Assembly (NCBI GenBank): GCA_020466095.1 | Contig: CM035808.1 | Span: forward strand, 96,430,922 to 96,494,921 | Source of the DNA: Chlorops oryzae | Lineage: Eukaryota; Arthropoda; Insecta; Diptera; Chloropidae | DNA: 64,000 bases | Direction of reading: 5' to 3' | Shown: piece by piece, positions 31,644-42,903 of the stretch | Numbering within the stretch: the stretch's first letter is position 1 | Layout: the number at the start of each line of letters is the position of its first letter | The notes under the pieces: model-generated | The model's input: only the letters and a program-made list of their open reading frames with translations | What the model was told of the DNA's origin: nothing | Database searches by the model: none | Made by a program: the position numbers and the translations under genes

Positions 31644-34538
31644 GCGCAGCCTAAGCATTATCCATTGTAATGTAATTTCTCTTACAGGAGAAGTCAAAAG
31701 ATCCGATCTTCAGGTATTTTTAGGAAAAATACAAACCCACATCATGTCCGTCTGTGTAGACCCGTTGGGATTAAAAGAATAATTTCAAAAGATATAATTG
31801 TGTGATTGAGATGGTATACCTGAGGTAGGTTTAGCCCTTTGATTTCGAATAAAATTAAATTTTCCTCCATTGAAATAAATGGCCTTGTCCGTCTGCAAGC
31901 TGTGGGGGTGAAAATTCACCAATCCAATGGGAAATACTTGAACGTATTCTCAGTGTTCTACCCCCATAACATAAATTTTATCGGCGTAACCGAAGATATC
32001 TGCAAATTATTCTTGTCAAATGACTCACCATCTATAATAGCCGGCGATTTCAACATGAGACATCCATTCTGGGGTGATTCCATCCAATGCTACCGCGGTA
32101 AAAATTTTTACAAGTGGTTTATCCACAACGCGTTAGAAAAGAAACTTCTTCCTATTAGGTCCCCTTTGCCCACTTTTCATAGGAACGATGTCCACACCTT
32201 CCTAGACTTCTTTTTAATTTCAGACTCTCCAGATATTAGTATAAATAGTCCATTTGCCTCAAATTTAGATTATCCATCCGATCATACAGCCATCAAGCTA
32301 AAAATTTTCACCAATAGAACCCAAATTCCAGATAAAGTTGAATTTTTTTAACTTCAATAGAACTAATTTTGATTCTCTTAACCGTAAACTCTCCGACTAC
32401 TTAGATACAATAAATATTCCCGTTGAAAGGAATATTAATTGTGCAGAAGTAGATTTCCTTTTAAATAAATTTTCTGACATTTTCAAGCAAGCGCTTTTTG
32501 AGAGCACTCCCAAATGCCTCACATCCCCTGCTCAAGAAAATCTTCCATCGTATATATTTCAAAATAATAAGGAAAAGCACCGGCTCCGCAGGAAATGGTT
32601 TAGAAAGAGATATGACCCAATGCTCACATCCTAAAATCTCACATTAAGTGGCTTTCTAGCGTTATAAAACGCCAAATCGAAGACTTTCGCAGTGAAAAAC
32701 TCTGCACTAAACTTCGAAGTCTCCAAATGAACAGCAGTTTGTTCAAAAATATAAATAGAGTAGTTTGAAACTCTCACCAACAAGGAACTTCCTCCAGTTT
32801 TATGTGATTCGGTCACAATTATCGACAATGAAAAGAAGTCCAATGCCTTTGGTTCCTATTTTCAGTCAACATTCAATAATAACTGCCAGTCTATTCCTCT
32901 TAATAGAAAACAACCAATAGAAGACGCCCGTGGCCTCTCTTGTTAACAATGTTCATGACATATGTCAGTTCAGTCCCGCAAATTCTGCAATAAGTCCGTC
33001 CGAAAATAATCATTTCTTGCAAATAAGCACAATCCAGAGCATACTCCGTCATCTCAACAATAAAAAGTCCTTCGGTTTTGATAAAATTTCCAATTTCGTT
33101 CTTAAAAGATGTGCCGCCTCCATAGCTCCACATCTGACAGCTCTTCTAAATCATTGTATTAATATTAGTTATTTTCCGAATGAATGGAAGATTGCGAACA
33201 TCGTTCCTATTGCAAAGCCAGGTAAGGCTCCCAATAGACTAGATAGTTATCGTCCCATTTCACTCCTCTCGAACGTATCGAAAGTGTTTGAAATTTGCAT
33301 TCTAAATAATTTAAAAAGAGATGCCGTCAACAAAAACATAGTGAAGGATTTCCAAATGGGTTTTCGAGAGGGCCACTCGACCCTTCATCCTCTGTTATAT
33401 TTTTCTGACCACATAGTTGAAGCCACACACAATAGACATACAACTTTTGCAGTAATTATAGACGTAAAAAAGGCATTTGATTCCATTTATGTGAACGGTC
33501 TTACTAAATATAAATCCACATATTACAAAATTAATTAAATCATTTTAACTAACAGAAAATTTAGGGTATCCTGTGGGGATAAAGTGTCGTCCGTTTTTGA
33601 CATAACGTCAAGCGTGCCTCAAGGCGCGATACTCTCACCGACTTTATCCAATTACTATTTGTCCGATTTGCCAATGCCAAATAATGATAGAGTCAAAGTT
33701 TTAGCGTATGCTGATGACATTGTTGTTTTCACTAGCGGTGCTAGTAGTAGAATTAGTTACAGGCTAATAAACGAGTATTGAAGCACTCTCCAGCAGTACT
33801 ACAACGACTGGGGGGTCGCAATTAAAACGGAGAAGTGTGAAAGTATTCGTTTCTACGACACCTCAAATGTGTACAACAATTGTAGAAGCACCCCCTTACG
33901 CATACGCATAAACGGACATCATTCCAGAGAAAACGTCCGTTAGATATCTTGGGGTTTCTTTTAATAGGCACATAACTTTCAGTGAGCATGTTCAAAATGT
34001 TATAAATAAATCTTTAGGGGCAGCCGTAAGGTGGAATACCATACTTCGTTCTTGCCATATCTCCAATTTTAAAGTTAAGAAAACCGTTTACACTGCCTTA
34101 GTTAGAAGCCAAATAACCTACGGCTTTCCTATTTGGTTTAATGTCCCTTTCTACCGTATGGAAGCCCTTTTAAGGTTTGAAAGAAAGAGCTTGAGGCATA
34201 TGCTAGGTCTTTTTGGTGAATATGACATGCACGGCAATTATAGGTTTTATAGTAATAGTTCCCTGTATAATAGATCTCAACTTCCTCCGTTAGATGAATT
34301 TTTAATCAAGATAGTTCATAATTTCATTAAGTCACTCACCAATTGTGATAATCAGTTTATAAGAGGTATTTTAACAAAGAATAATAATGTAAATAGTAGA
34401 TTAATATCGCCTCGAATATTTGGGCACCTTGTGAATAGTAATGTTTTCACCAATGTAAATAATGGTAGATCTTTTCATAAATCTAATACTGCGGAAAGAT
34501 GGCAGTTAATAAATAATTCAATAAGCTCAGCAATATAA
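31636..34538 (+). pseudogene. LINE A2 ORF2 (EN + RT), broken
   Basis: ATG 31636 overlaps the ORF1 stop (ATGGATAA). Endonuclease: IIHCNV opening, frameshifts, then an open stretch 31839-32351 with AGDFNMRHPFWGDS and the YPSDHTAIKL block. RT: NNKKSFGFDKISNFVL, SYRPISLLSNVSK, FQMGFREGHSTLHP, DVKKAFDSIY (32930-33538), then SSVPQGAILSPTLSN and YADDIVVFTSG (33584-33781). The C-terminus (34158-34538) ends at TAA. Several one-base slips and stops; inactive. Confidence 0.82.
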
Positions 34539-35145
34539 AGGCCTTAAGCCAGAAAACATATACATATATACATATACTCATTTTTTTGTTACTTTTGTTT
34601 TTTTTAGGATTAAGATTTAAATTTGAATGATGGTTTTTTATTACGCCACTAGGCTTTTTCCATCACACAAGTGATATTTTAAGTTATTTGAAAATAATCA
34701 GCACTGATGTAAGCTTTATAATTTATTTTTATATACATACAGAAAACTTAGAGAGTTGACAAGCTGCAAGTTCGGCGCATACTTTTATTGAATTTTTCTA
34801 GAATTAAGTTTAAATATATTTCAAGTAGCATGTAATGAAGTGTAACTGCATTTTTTTGTTAAATAAAACTGAATTATGAATTATGAAATGAAATTATTAG
34901 TGCTCTGTGAATTCTTGTGAAGTGAAAAACTAAAAAGTGAAAAAAAATGACTGACGCGGTAAAGTTTAAACACCTAGCGCTAATTTACCTGACAACGACT
35001 CAAAAGCCGTGTAAAGCCAACAATTAAACAATTAAATTGTCGAGCAAAAGAGTAGTGACTCTAAAGTGCAAAAGCAAAGCGGAAAAAGTGAAAGTGTTGT
35101 GCGTTGATCCTTAGCGCGAGAGGGTCGACCAAAGACAATAATAAA

Positions 35146-36444
35146 ATGTCGCCTCCAAAAAGGAACCGAAAAATAACGGAGGAAGTTCTCACAAGGGAAC
35201 AATGCAAGGAGGTACTGAAAAGCAATAAGTATTATGAGCTGTCCGACGATGCGGACAGCGAAATGGAACTAAGCCAAAGCGACAAGGAGCAGGAAAAGGA
35301 TAAAGAGTCGCAGGATAGCCCTATATTGAGAAGGAAAATCCCTAACAGGAAGAAGACTGCAGCCCTAACCACTGAAGCAGTGCCGAAGGTCCCAGCACCA
35401 TCTAAAGCAAGAATAGCACCTCAAATTATACTCAGCAATATTAATTTTAAGTTGGTGAGTGACAAAATTAGCAAAAAGGTAGGGAATAGGCACTTTAATT
35501 TTATTCCTAGGAGGAATGGCAATATAGTTTTGAATATTAAAAACTTGGGGGACTTTTATAAAGTACGGGACCTACTAGTTCAAGAAAATATCCAATTCTT
35601 CACTTTTACTACAAAGAGTGACCGGCCCGAGTCATTTATTCTAAAAAACTTTCCTCAGTATTATACTGAGGAAGATATCAAAAAGGCTTTCGAAGCCTTT
35701 GAGTCCGAAGTTCGGCTCCTTAAAGTGAGCAAATTTAAAAATTCCTAGATCCTGCAATTCCAAAAGGGTTCAAATATTAACTCTATCTTGAGCATAAAGT
35801 TTCTGAACCAAGTTCGGGTCTATATAGAGAAATTTAAGAGCCATGGGGTGGTCCAGTGTAAACGCTGTCAGCGCTACAACCACATGGCATCAAATTGCAA
35901 CATGCCTTTTAGGTGTGTCAAATGTGGGGAGGGACACGGTCCGAACAAATGCAGAATTCCGAAGAAAGAAGAAAATACTCAGGTATTTTCTGTCACCCTT
36001 AAGGACGGCACTGCCCAGCAACAAGTTGGACAAAAAGTTCATTGCACTCTGTGCAATAAAGACGGGCACACCGCCAATTATAAAAATTGTGAGGTGTATA
36101 AGAAACTAAAAAGTAAACAGGAGGCCCAGAAGACTGTAAAAGTCCCCCAACTACTAGTTCGTAAGGCTAACTTTGTAAGTCCACCTAGGGAATCAAAGCT
36201 TCAAGAAGGCCTATCATATGCCCAAGCAGTTAGGTCAGCAAATAGTGAATCCATCCGCAAGCAACCGCAAGTTGACGGCATCTCTTTTATTAATGAGGAA
36301 TGCAGGTCTCTTTTCAATATGAGTCTGTCCGAATGCATTGCGAAAACAAATGGTTTTCTCAAGACTTACAATAAAAATGCTCCGAAAGAGGTTAGGCAAG
36401 AAAAACTCTTTGAGTTCTTCCTCTCAATGTGCCTTAATGGATAA
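35146..36444 (+). pseudogene. LINE A3 ORF1 (Gag-like) with one nonsense codon
   Basis: ATG 35146 (MSPPKRNRKITEEV) to TAA 36442-36444, 432 codons in one frame except TAG at 35746-35748 (codon 201), where A2 has TGG. The acidic N-terminus (YELSDDADSEMEL), PRE_C2HC-like core (FIPRRNGNIVLNIKN, ILKNFPQYYTEED) and three knuckles (CKRCQRYNHMASNC, CVKCGEGHGPNKC, CTLCNKDGHTANYKNC) are intact, as is the C-terminal FNMSLSECIAKTNGFL. A Trp-to-stop change alone disables it. A longer frame upstream to 35104 uses a non-ATG codon and is not preferred. Confidence 0.85.
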
Positions 36445-39190
36445 GTGCAGCCTAAAAGTTATCCATTGTAATGTTAGATCTCTGATAAAAGAGGTCAGAA
36501 GGTCCGATCTTCAAGTTTTTTAAACAACTACAAACCTGATCTTATGTCCGTCTGCGAAACACGATTAGCCTTAAGACATAATGTCCATTTCAAGAACTAC
36601 ACTATTGTCCGTAAAGATCCTTTGACGCCCGGTGAGGTAGGGATAGCCATTTTAATATCCAACAAAATCAAATTTTCTTATATAGAAATAAAAGGTCTTG
36701 TCCGTCTGCAAGCTATGGGGGTGAAAATACACCAATCCAGTGGTACATGCATAAATTCTCTTCTCAGCATATAATACCTTTAACTCAAGCTTCGACGGCT
36801 TTACTGGAGATATAGTCAAATTAACGTCACTAGATGACTCACCGTCTATAATATCAGGCGATTTTAATATGAAACACCCATTCTGGGGTGGTTCAGTCCA
36901 ATGTCATCGCGGTAAAAATTTTTACGAATGGTTTTTCCCATAACGCGATAGACAAAAAACTTCTGCTGATAAAGCCCCTTTTGCCAACTTTTCATAGGAA
37001 CAATGTCCGATCTTTCATTGATTTCTTCTTAGTTTCTGACTCCAACGATAAAAGTTTAAATAGCCCATTTGCCACTAATTTAGATTATCCATCCGACCAC
37101 ACAGCCATTAAATTAGGCATTTCTACCGATAGAACCCAAGTTCCGGAAAAAACTGAATTTTTCAATTTTAATAGAACAAATTTTGAATCACTTAATCAAA
37201 AGCTGTCAGACTACTTAGGTGCAATAAATATTCCCCTTGAAAGGAATATTAATTGTACAGAGATAATGAAGCTCTTCCAGCTTATATAATGCAAAATATT
37301 AAGGAAAAACACCGGCTTCGAAGAAAATGGGTTCGCAAGAGATATGACCCCAATGCTCTTATTTTAAGATCTCATATTAAGTTTCTCTCTAGCGTTATAA
37401 AACACCAAATCGAAGATTTTCGCAGTGAAAAATTCTGCACCAGACTTCGAAATCTCCAAATGAGCTGCAGCCCTCTTCAAAAAAATTAATAGAGTTGTTA
37501 AAAATCTCACCGACAAGGATCTCCCCCATTTTAAGTGACTTGAACACAATTGTTGATAACGAAAAGAAGTCCAATGCCTTTGGTTCTTATTTGCAGTCCA
37601 CATTTATAAACAACTGCCAAACCATTCCTGTTCACAGAAAGCAAGTTATAGAAGACGCCGTAGTCCTCTTTCATTAATAATGTCCGTAATGTATGCCAAT
37701 TCAGTCCCGATAATTCTGAAACAAGTCAGTCGGAAAACAGCCATTTTGTGCAAATTAACACAGTCCAGACCATTATTAGTCAACTGAACAACAAAAAGTC
37801 CTTTGGTTTCGACCACATTTCTAATTTTGTTTTAAAAAAATGTGCCATTTCCATAGCTCCATATCTGACAGCTTTAATAAAATCAGTGCATCAACATAAG
37901 CTATTTTCCCGATGAATGGAAGGTTGCGAACATTGTTCCTATAGCAAAGCCAGGCAAAGCTCCCAATAGACTAGATAGCTATCGTCCCATTTCACTCCTC
38001 TCGAACTTATCGAAAGTTTTCGAAATCTGCATTCTTAATAATCTTAAAATAGATGCCGTCAACAAAAACAAAGTTAAAGATTTCCAAATGGGTTTCCGTG
38101 AGGGCCACTCAACCCTACATCCCCTTCTTTATTTTTCTGACCACATAGTTGATGCCACATATAATAGCCATGGAACAATAGCAGTTTTTATAGATGTTAG
38201 GAAGGCTATCGATTCCATTTATGTGAATGGCCTTACCAAAAATTTAATTTCAACATAAATCCGAATCTTACCAAATTAATTAAATCTTTTTTGACCGATA
38301 GGAAATTTTAGAGTAACTTGTGGGGATAAATCATCATCTGTTTTTAATATAACGTCAAGCGTCCCTCAAGGGGAAATACTCTCACCTACTCTTTACAATT
38401 ATTACTTGTCTGATTTGTCAATGCCAAACAACGACAGAGTCAAGGTTATAGCATATGCTGATGAAAATTGTCTATCAACATAGAGAAATGTGAATGCATT
38501 CGTTTCTATGATCCCTTAAACGTTTACAAAAACTTAGAATCGACCAATTAGGCATACGCATAAACAATGAAATTATTCCGGAAAAAACGACAGTTAAATA
38601 TCTTGGAGTCACGTTTGATAGGCACCTAAAATTTAGCGAACATGTACAAAAAGTTATGAACAAATCATTAGCAGCGACCATAATATGGAATACCATACTT
38701 GGTCTCGTCATATTTGCAATTTAAAAGTCAAGAAAACCGTTTACACTGCCTTAGTTAGGAGCCAAATGGCATACGGTTTTCCTATTTGGTTTAGCGTCCC
38801 TTCATATCGTATGAAAGCCCTATTAAAAATTAGAAAGAAAGTGCTTGAGGCATATGCTAGGCCTTTTTGGGTCACATGACATGTACGGTAATTATAGATT
38901 TTATAGCAATAGCACCCTGTACAATAGATCTCAACTTCCTCCTTTAGATGAGTTTTTAATTAAAATAGGTCATAATTTCATGAAGTCACTCACCAATGTG
39001 ATAATCCATTTATAAGAAGTATTTTAGAAAAAGGAAAACAATGTAAATAGTAGATTATTATCCCCAAGAATATTTGGGAACTTTAGTAAATAGCAATGTT
39101 TTTATAATATGTAAATAATCATAGAAGTTTTTATAAGTCTAATTTTGAAAAAGAATACAGTTAATAAGTACGGCTGAAATCTCGGCAATA
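36437..39190 (+). pseudogene. LINE A3 ORF2 (EN + RT), broken
   Basis: ATG 36437 overlaps the ORF1 stop by 8 nt. Endonuclease pieces: VIHCNVRSL, MSVCETRLALRHN, GEVGIAILISNKI, then SGDFNMKHPFWGG and YPSDHTAIKLG. RT pieces: NNKKSFGFD, SYRPISLLSNLSK, FQMGFREGHSTLHP, DVRKAIDSIY and SSVPQGEILSPTL. The catalytic YADD region (near 38455) is damaged by a deletion, so the box is incomplete. C-terminal remnants reach about 39190. More decayed than A2. Confidence 0.78.
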
Positions 39191-39579
39191 ATCAGGCCAT
39201 AGGCCGAACACAGCCATATATACATATACACATTTTTTTTGTTGATTTTGTTTTTTAGGATTAAGGTTGTAAATCTGAATAATGGTTTTTACTTATGCCA
39301 CTAGGCTTTTTCCATTACTTATGACTTATGAAATGAAGCAAGCTTTATTTTATTATATACAAAAACTTAGAGAGTTGATAAGCTGCAAGTACAGCGCATA
39401 CTTTTATTGAATTTATCTAGGTCAAATCTAAGAACTGCAGCATTAACCCTTTTCACGATATAAAGGTTTTTAAAGCAACTCAAATCGGAGAATCGTATAC
39501 ATAACATAATACAAGCTGGAAATGAAAAATTCACTTGTTTTTTCGTTTGAAAAAGAAAAACTACTAGATCGATTTGAAA

Positions 39580-40832
39580 TATTGGGTCTTCAATTTCCAC
39601 CATCCCTTCTGGTTTGATACTAAACTGACGTAAGGGGCATCGCGCTCTATAATTGGTACATTGAAAATTGCTTGGAGAAGCGAATTAAAATGATTAAGCC
39701 AGAGAACCTACCTTCAAAAGAGGGTCAATAAATTCATATATAGATCTCTTCTTTATATCGGATTCCATATCTATAAAAAGTAGAAGCAATTACCTGCGAA
39801 ATCTTGGATTTTTTTCTGATCACGCAGCGTTAGAACTAAAAATATATTGCTCAAATACGCTTGCTAGCAATAAACCATCAATGCTCAATTTCAATAAAAA
39901 CCATTTCTGCAAATTTAATAAAAATTTAAAACAAGAACTGAGGGCTATAAACATTCCAAGCACGATAAATCTGAATAAGGATGAGATCGACAGATATGTG
40001 GAACTCTTTGAAAATGCTTTTGAGAGGACACTTAGGAAATGCACGCCGACAATAAAAACGAACAACTATTTAACGGGCTCTGGAAAACTGTTTGAATTGC
40101 ACAAGAGGAAGAAGCGATTAAGAAGAGTAATCTTCAAAAAAATTGGTGAAAACCGAAATTTAATTAAGCATCTCAAGAGCATTTTGAAAGAACTAAACAA
40201 AGAAATTCAAGCTGAAATCGATAGAATAAAGAAAAAAAAATTCGAATATCAGATCTCAAACATCCGAAACAACAATCAATTATTTAAAGAAATTAAAAAA
40301 ATTTCAAAGCAACACAATAACAATAGCCATCGAATCTGACGGGAAGCTTATTATTGAGGACAAACAAAAAGCTGAAATTTTTGGTAAAATTTACGAGAAA
40401 ACTTTTTGTAAATGTCGGAAATATATCTGAAGAAAGAGCAGAATTTGTAAAAAATAGTATAGCTGACATCGAAAGCAACAATGAGAAAATTGTAGACTTT
40501 AACGATCATAACGCAATTAACGCCAAAAGCATTGCAGCTATTTCTGTAATAAAGCTGACATTGAACAGCTGTTGAAAAGCCTCAATAATAAAAAGTCTTT
40601 CGGATTCGATGGCATCTCAAATTTTTTAATGAAGAAATGTTATAAAACAATATCGCATTTCCTTTGCATATTGTTCAATCAGTGTTTAAATGAGCATTAT
40701 TTTCCAAAAAGATTGAAAATTGCAAAAGTCTCTCCAATACTAAAGCCAGGAAAAAACTCGAGTAAAGCAGACAGCTATAGACCGGTTTCACTACTATCGA
40801 ATGTAGGAAAGGTGTTTGAAGCACATATACAC
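39580..40832 (+). mobile_element. LINE A4, truncated at both ends
   Basis: Begins in the endonuclease (FNFHHPFW near 39592, then a PTFKR-like block). It continues through a linker (39881-40339, IRRVIFKKIGENRN-like) and the start of RT (NNKKSFGFDGISNFLMKK, SYRPVSLLSNVGKVFEAH), stopping at 40832 where duplicated block 2 starts. Same subfamily as LINE A5 (53128 onward), visibly diverged. Frames shift at ~40339 and ~40570. Confidence 0.75.
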
Positions 40833-41508
40833 TAAATACCCATATACAAGGGAAATCCTTTACTTTTCTACATAGCAGTTGTTTAAAGCTCGTAGCTAAA
40901 AAATGGTTCTCCGCCTTTTTGGTACAGATGGTCCAGCTTCAGAAAATTGGTCTCTCCATGCCATCCATTCTTCAGTTTTTTTTTTGGGCACGCTACGCAA
41001 CTGCGATTCAGCCTTTTCGCGGTGGAATAAATGAAAAACACTTTATTTCACTGGCTAAACTAGTCTCTACTTTTCTCCAAAAGTGCAAAAAGTTGCAACC
41101 CTGACGTCATTTTTAACCACACTGATTTCACTCGTGCTGGATATGGGTTTGCTAATTGACGGCGGAAATCCATTTATCGGGCTTTTAGCGCACTTTTTTT
41201 TATATGGAGTTTGACAGTTCATGCCTGCTCGATACAGGCCTTAACACTGAACAATAAAAGTATTGCCACACTTGGTCAAAGTATAGCTGAACATTTTTTG
41301 TCAGTTAAGAGACGCTAATAAGTTTTGTGACATTTCATTTAAAGACAGCTGAACATTTTGAAGCAAAAAGCGACGTTTAATAAAAATAAATAAAAATAAA
41401 ACTGATCACTGTTGACAGCACAGTTGCTGCAAAAAGTATTGTGACAATTTACTAAACGAATTTAAACAATTTAAATAAAAACAGTCAATGAGTAAATTGT
41501 AATTAAAT

Positions 41509-42903
41509 ATGGAATCGAATGAAGAAGCTCCGTTTATGAGCCCTGCTAGAAGCAGAAATAAAGCAAAAAATAAGCCCTACGACCGTAAAAAAGTGATGGT
41601 TGTATTGAAAAGCAACTCAATGAGTAATATCAACGATGAAGCTGAGTCAGCTAATCCGAAGCTGCTGAACAACAAATTCAGAATTCTCATGAATGAGGAT
41701 TCAAATCATTCGGGAGCAGAATCCTGTGATATGAACGAGGAAACGGTAGATGAAGATGGAGAATCCACCGATAGTACCGAAACCAACGTAACGATGGAAT
41801 CTCAGAAATCCATAAAGCGGAAGAGGACGTCAGATTCTGATGCACAGCAAAATCAATACAAGCAGAAGCCGTCGAGGCCGCCCCAAATAATTCTGGCGAA
41901 AGAGACCAACATCAAAGCAGTAAGCAGTGTTCTTAATATTACCATTAAAAATAAACTTTATACATTTATTCCTAAGAAATATCATACTATTTTAAATATT
42001 AAGAATCCAAGTGACTTTATTAAGGCTAAAAAAGTGCTAAATAAAAACAAAGTGAAGTATTTTACTTATACACCAAAATGGGATCGCACTTTTAGCGTTA
42101 TCCTAAAAAATTTTCCGATGTATTATAACAGCAGCGACATTGTAGAAGCATTAAGTGCGTACAAGGATGAAATTGATATTTGTAAAGTAACAAAATTTAA
42201 GCAGTCTTGGCTTTTGCAAGTCTCAAAAAACTCGAATTTAAAACTCTTGTTCAATATTAAATTTTTAAACCAAATTAGAGTCTATTTTGAGAAATTTGAA
42301 AAGAAAGAAATTTCGCAGTGCAAAAGATGCCAACGTTATGGTCATGTGGCATCCAACTGTAACATGGATTACAGATGTGTGAAATGCGGAAAAGGGCATG
42401 GCCCAGGTAATTGCAATATTCCCAAAAAAGAGGAGAACAAAGAGATTGTAATCGAAAAACAAAATGATGGGTCTACTAAGACCTATATTGGGAAAAAACT
42501 GCATTGCATACTCTGTAATAAGGAAGGTCACACGGCCAATTATAAGCGCTGCGAAGTTTTTATCGATTTAAAACAAAAAAGAGAAAAGTTAAAGACTGAA
42601 AGGTTTTTGGTTAAAACTAAAAATATACCTCCGAGATTTCAAGAAGCACCTCAGAGAAATCGAAACATTACTTATGCACAAGTAGCAAAGCAAAATGCAC
42701 AAAGACCAAATACAGGCACAAATCAGCCAAATATGAACTTTATTAATAATGAATGCGAAGAAATCTTTGGCATGTCCCTTAAGGATTGCCTGATAGCTAC
42801 GAATCAATTCATGAAAGAATACAAAAAATGCGATTCAAAAGAAAATAAACAGATGAAATTATTTAATTTCTTTATTACAATGTGCAGTAATGAATCAAAA
42901 TAA
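41509..42903 (+). CDS. LINE A1 ORF1, Gag-like protein, intact (copy 2)
   Basis: 464 codons, identical to the protein at 25120-26514 except Ile for Met at residue 313. Same acidic N-terminus, PRE_C2HC-like core and three zinc knuckles. ORF2 starts inside its last codons at 42890. Confidence 0.88.
   Translation: MESNEEAPFMSPARSRNKAKNKPYDRKKVMVVLKSNSMSNINDEAESANPKLLNNKFRILMNEDSNHSGAESCDMNEETVDEDGESTDSTETNVTMESQKSIKRKRTSDSDAQQNQYKQKPSRPPQIILAKETNIKAVSSVLNITIKNKLYTFIPKKYHTILNIKNPSDFIKAKKVLNKNKVKYFTYTPKWDRTFSVILKNFPMYYNSSDIVEALSAYKDEIDICKVTKFKQSWLLQVSKNSNLKLLFNIKFLNQIRVYFEKFEKKEISQCKRCQRYGHVASNCNMDYRCVKCGKGHGPGNCNIPKKEENKEIVIEKQNDGSTKTYIGKKLHCILCNKEGHTANYKRCEVFIDLKQKREKLKTERFLVKTKNIPPRFQEAPQRNRNITYAQVAKQNAQRPNTGTNQPNMNFINNECEEIFGMSLKDCLIATNQFMKEYKKCDSKENKQMKLFNFFITMCSNESK

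Larger units (their letters stand above)
29743..34885 (+). mobile_element. Jockey-clade LINE A2 (copy 1), with INE-1-like insertion
   Basis: Begins aaatgaaattattagtgctc, the same 5' end as LINE A3 (34886), directly after the A1 3' UTR. It contains an INE-1-like insert replacing part of the leader and the ORF1 start, a broken ORF1, a broken ORF2 and a 3' UTR with acatata repeats (~34558-34578). It ends directly at the 5' end of A3. Confidence 0.85.
24448..36736. repeat. 12.3-kb directly repeated block, copy 1
   Basis: Matches 40833-53127 almost base for base. About ten differences were noticed, mostly one-base changes in homopolymers plus a few substitutions such as ATG/ATT at 26056. It starts at the LOA target duplication and ends inside the endonuclease of LINE A3 at the shared word caccaat. 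Stop codons, frameshifts and the INE-1 insertion are shared by both copies, so they predate the duplication. Confidence 0.95.
34886..39420 (+). mobile_element. Jockey-clade LINE A3 (complete copy)
   Basis: Same 5' end as A2 and an uninterrupted 260-bp leader. ORF1 has a single nonsense codon, ORF2 is heavily frameshifted, and the 3' UTR repeats features of the A2 3' UTR (catatacacattttttt, then 'gagagttgataagctgcaag' near 39370). It ends around 39420 without a recognisable A-tail. Only its first 1.85 kb are inside the duplicated block. Confidence 0.82.
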
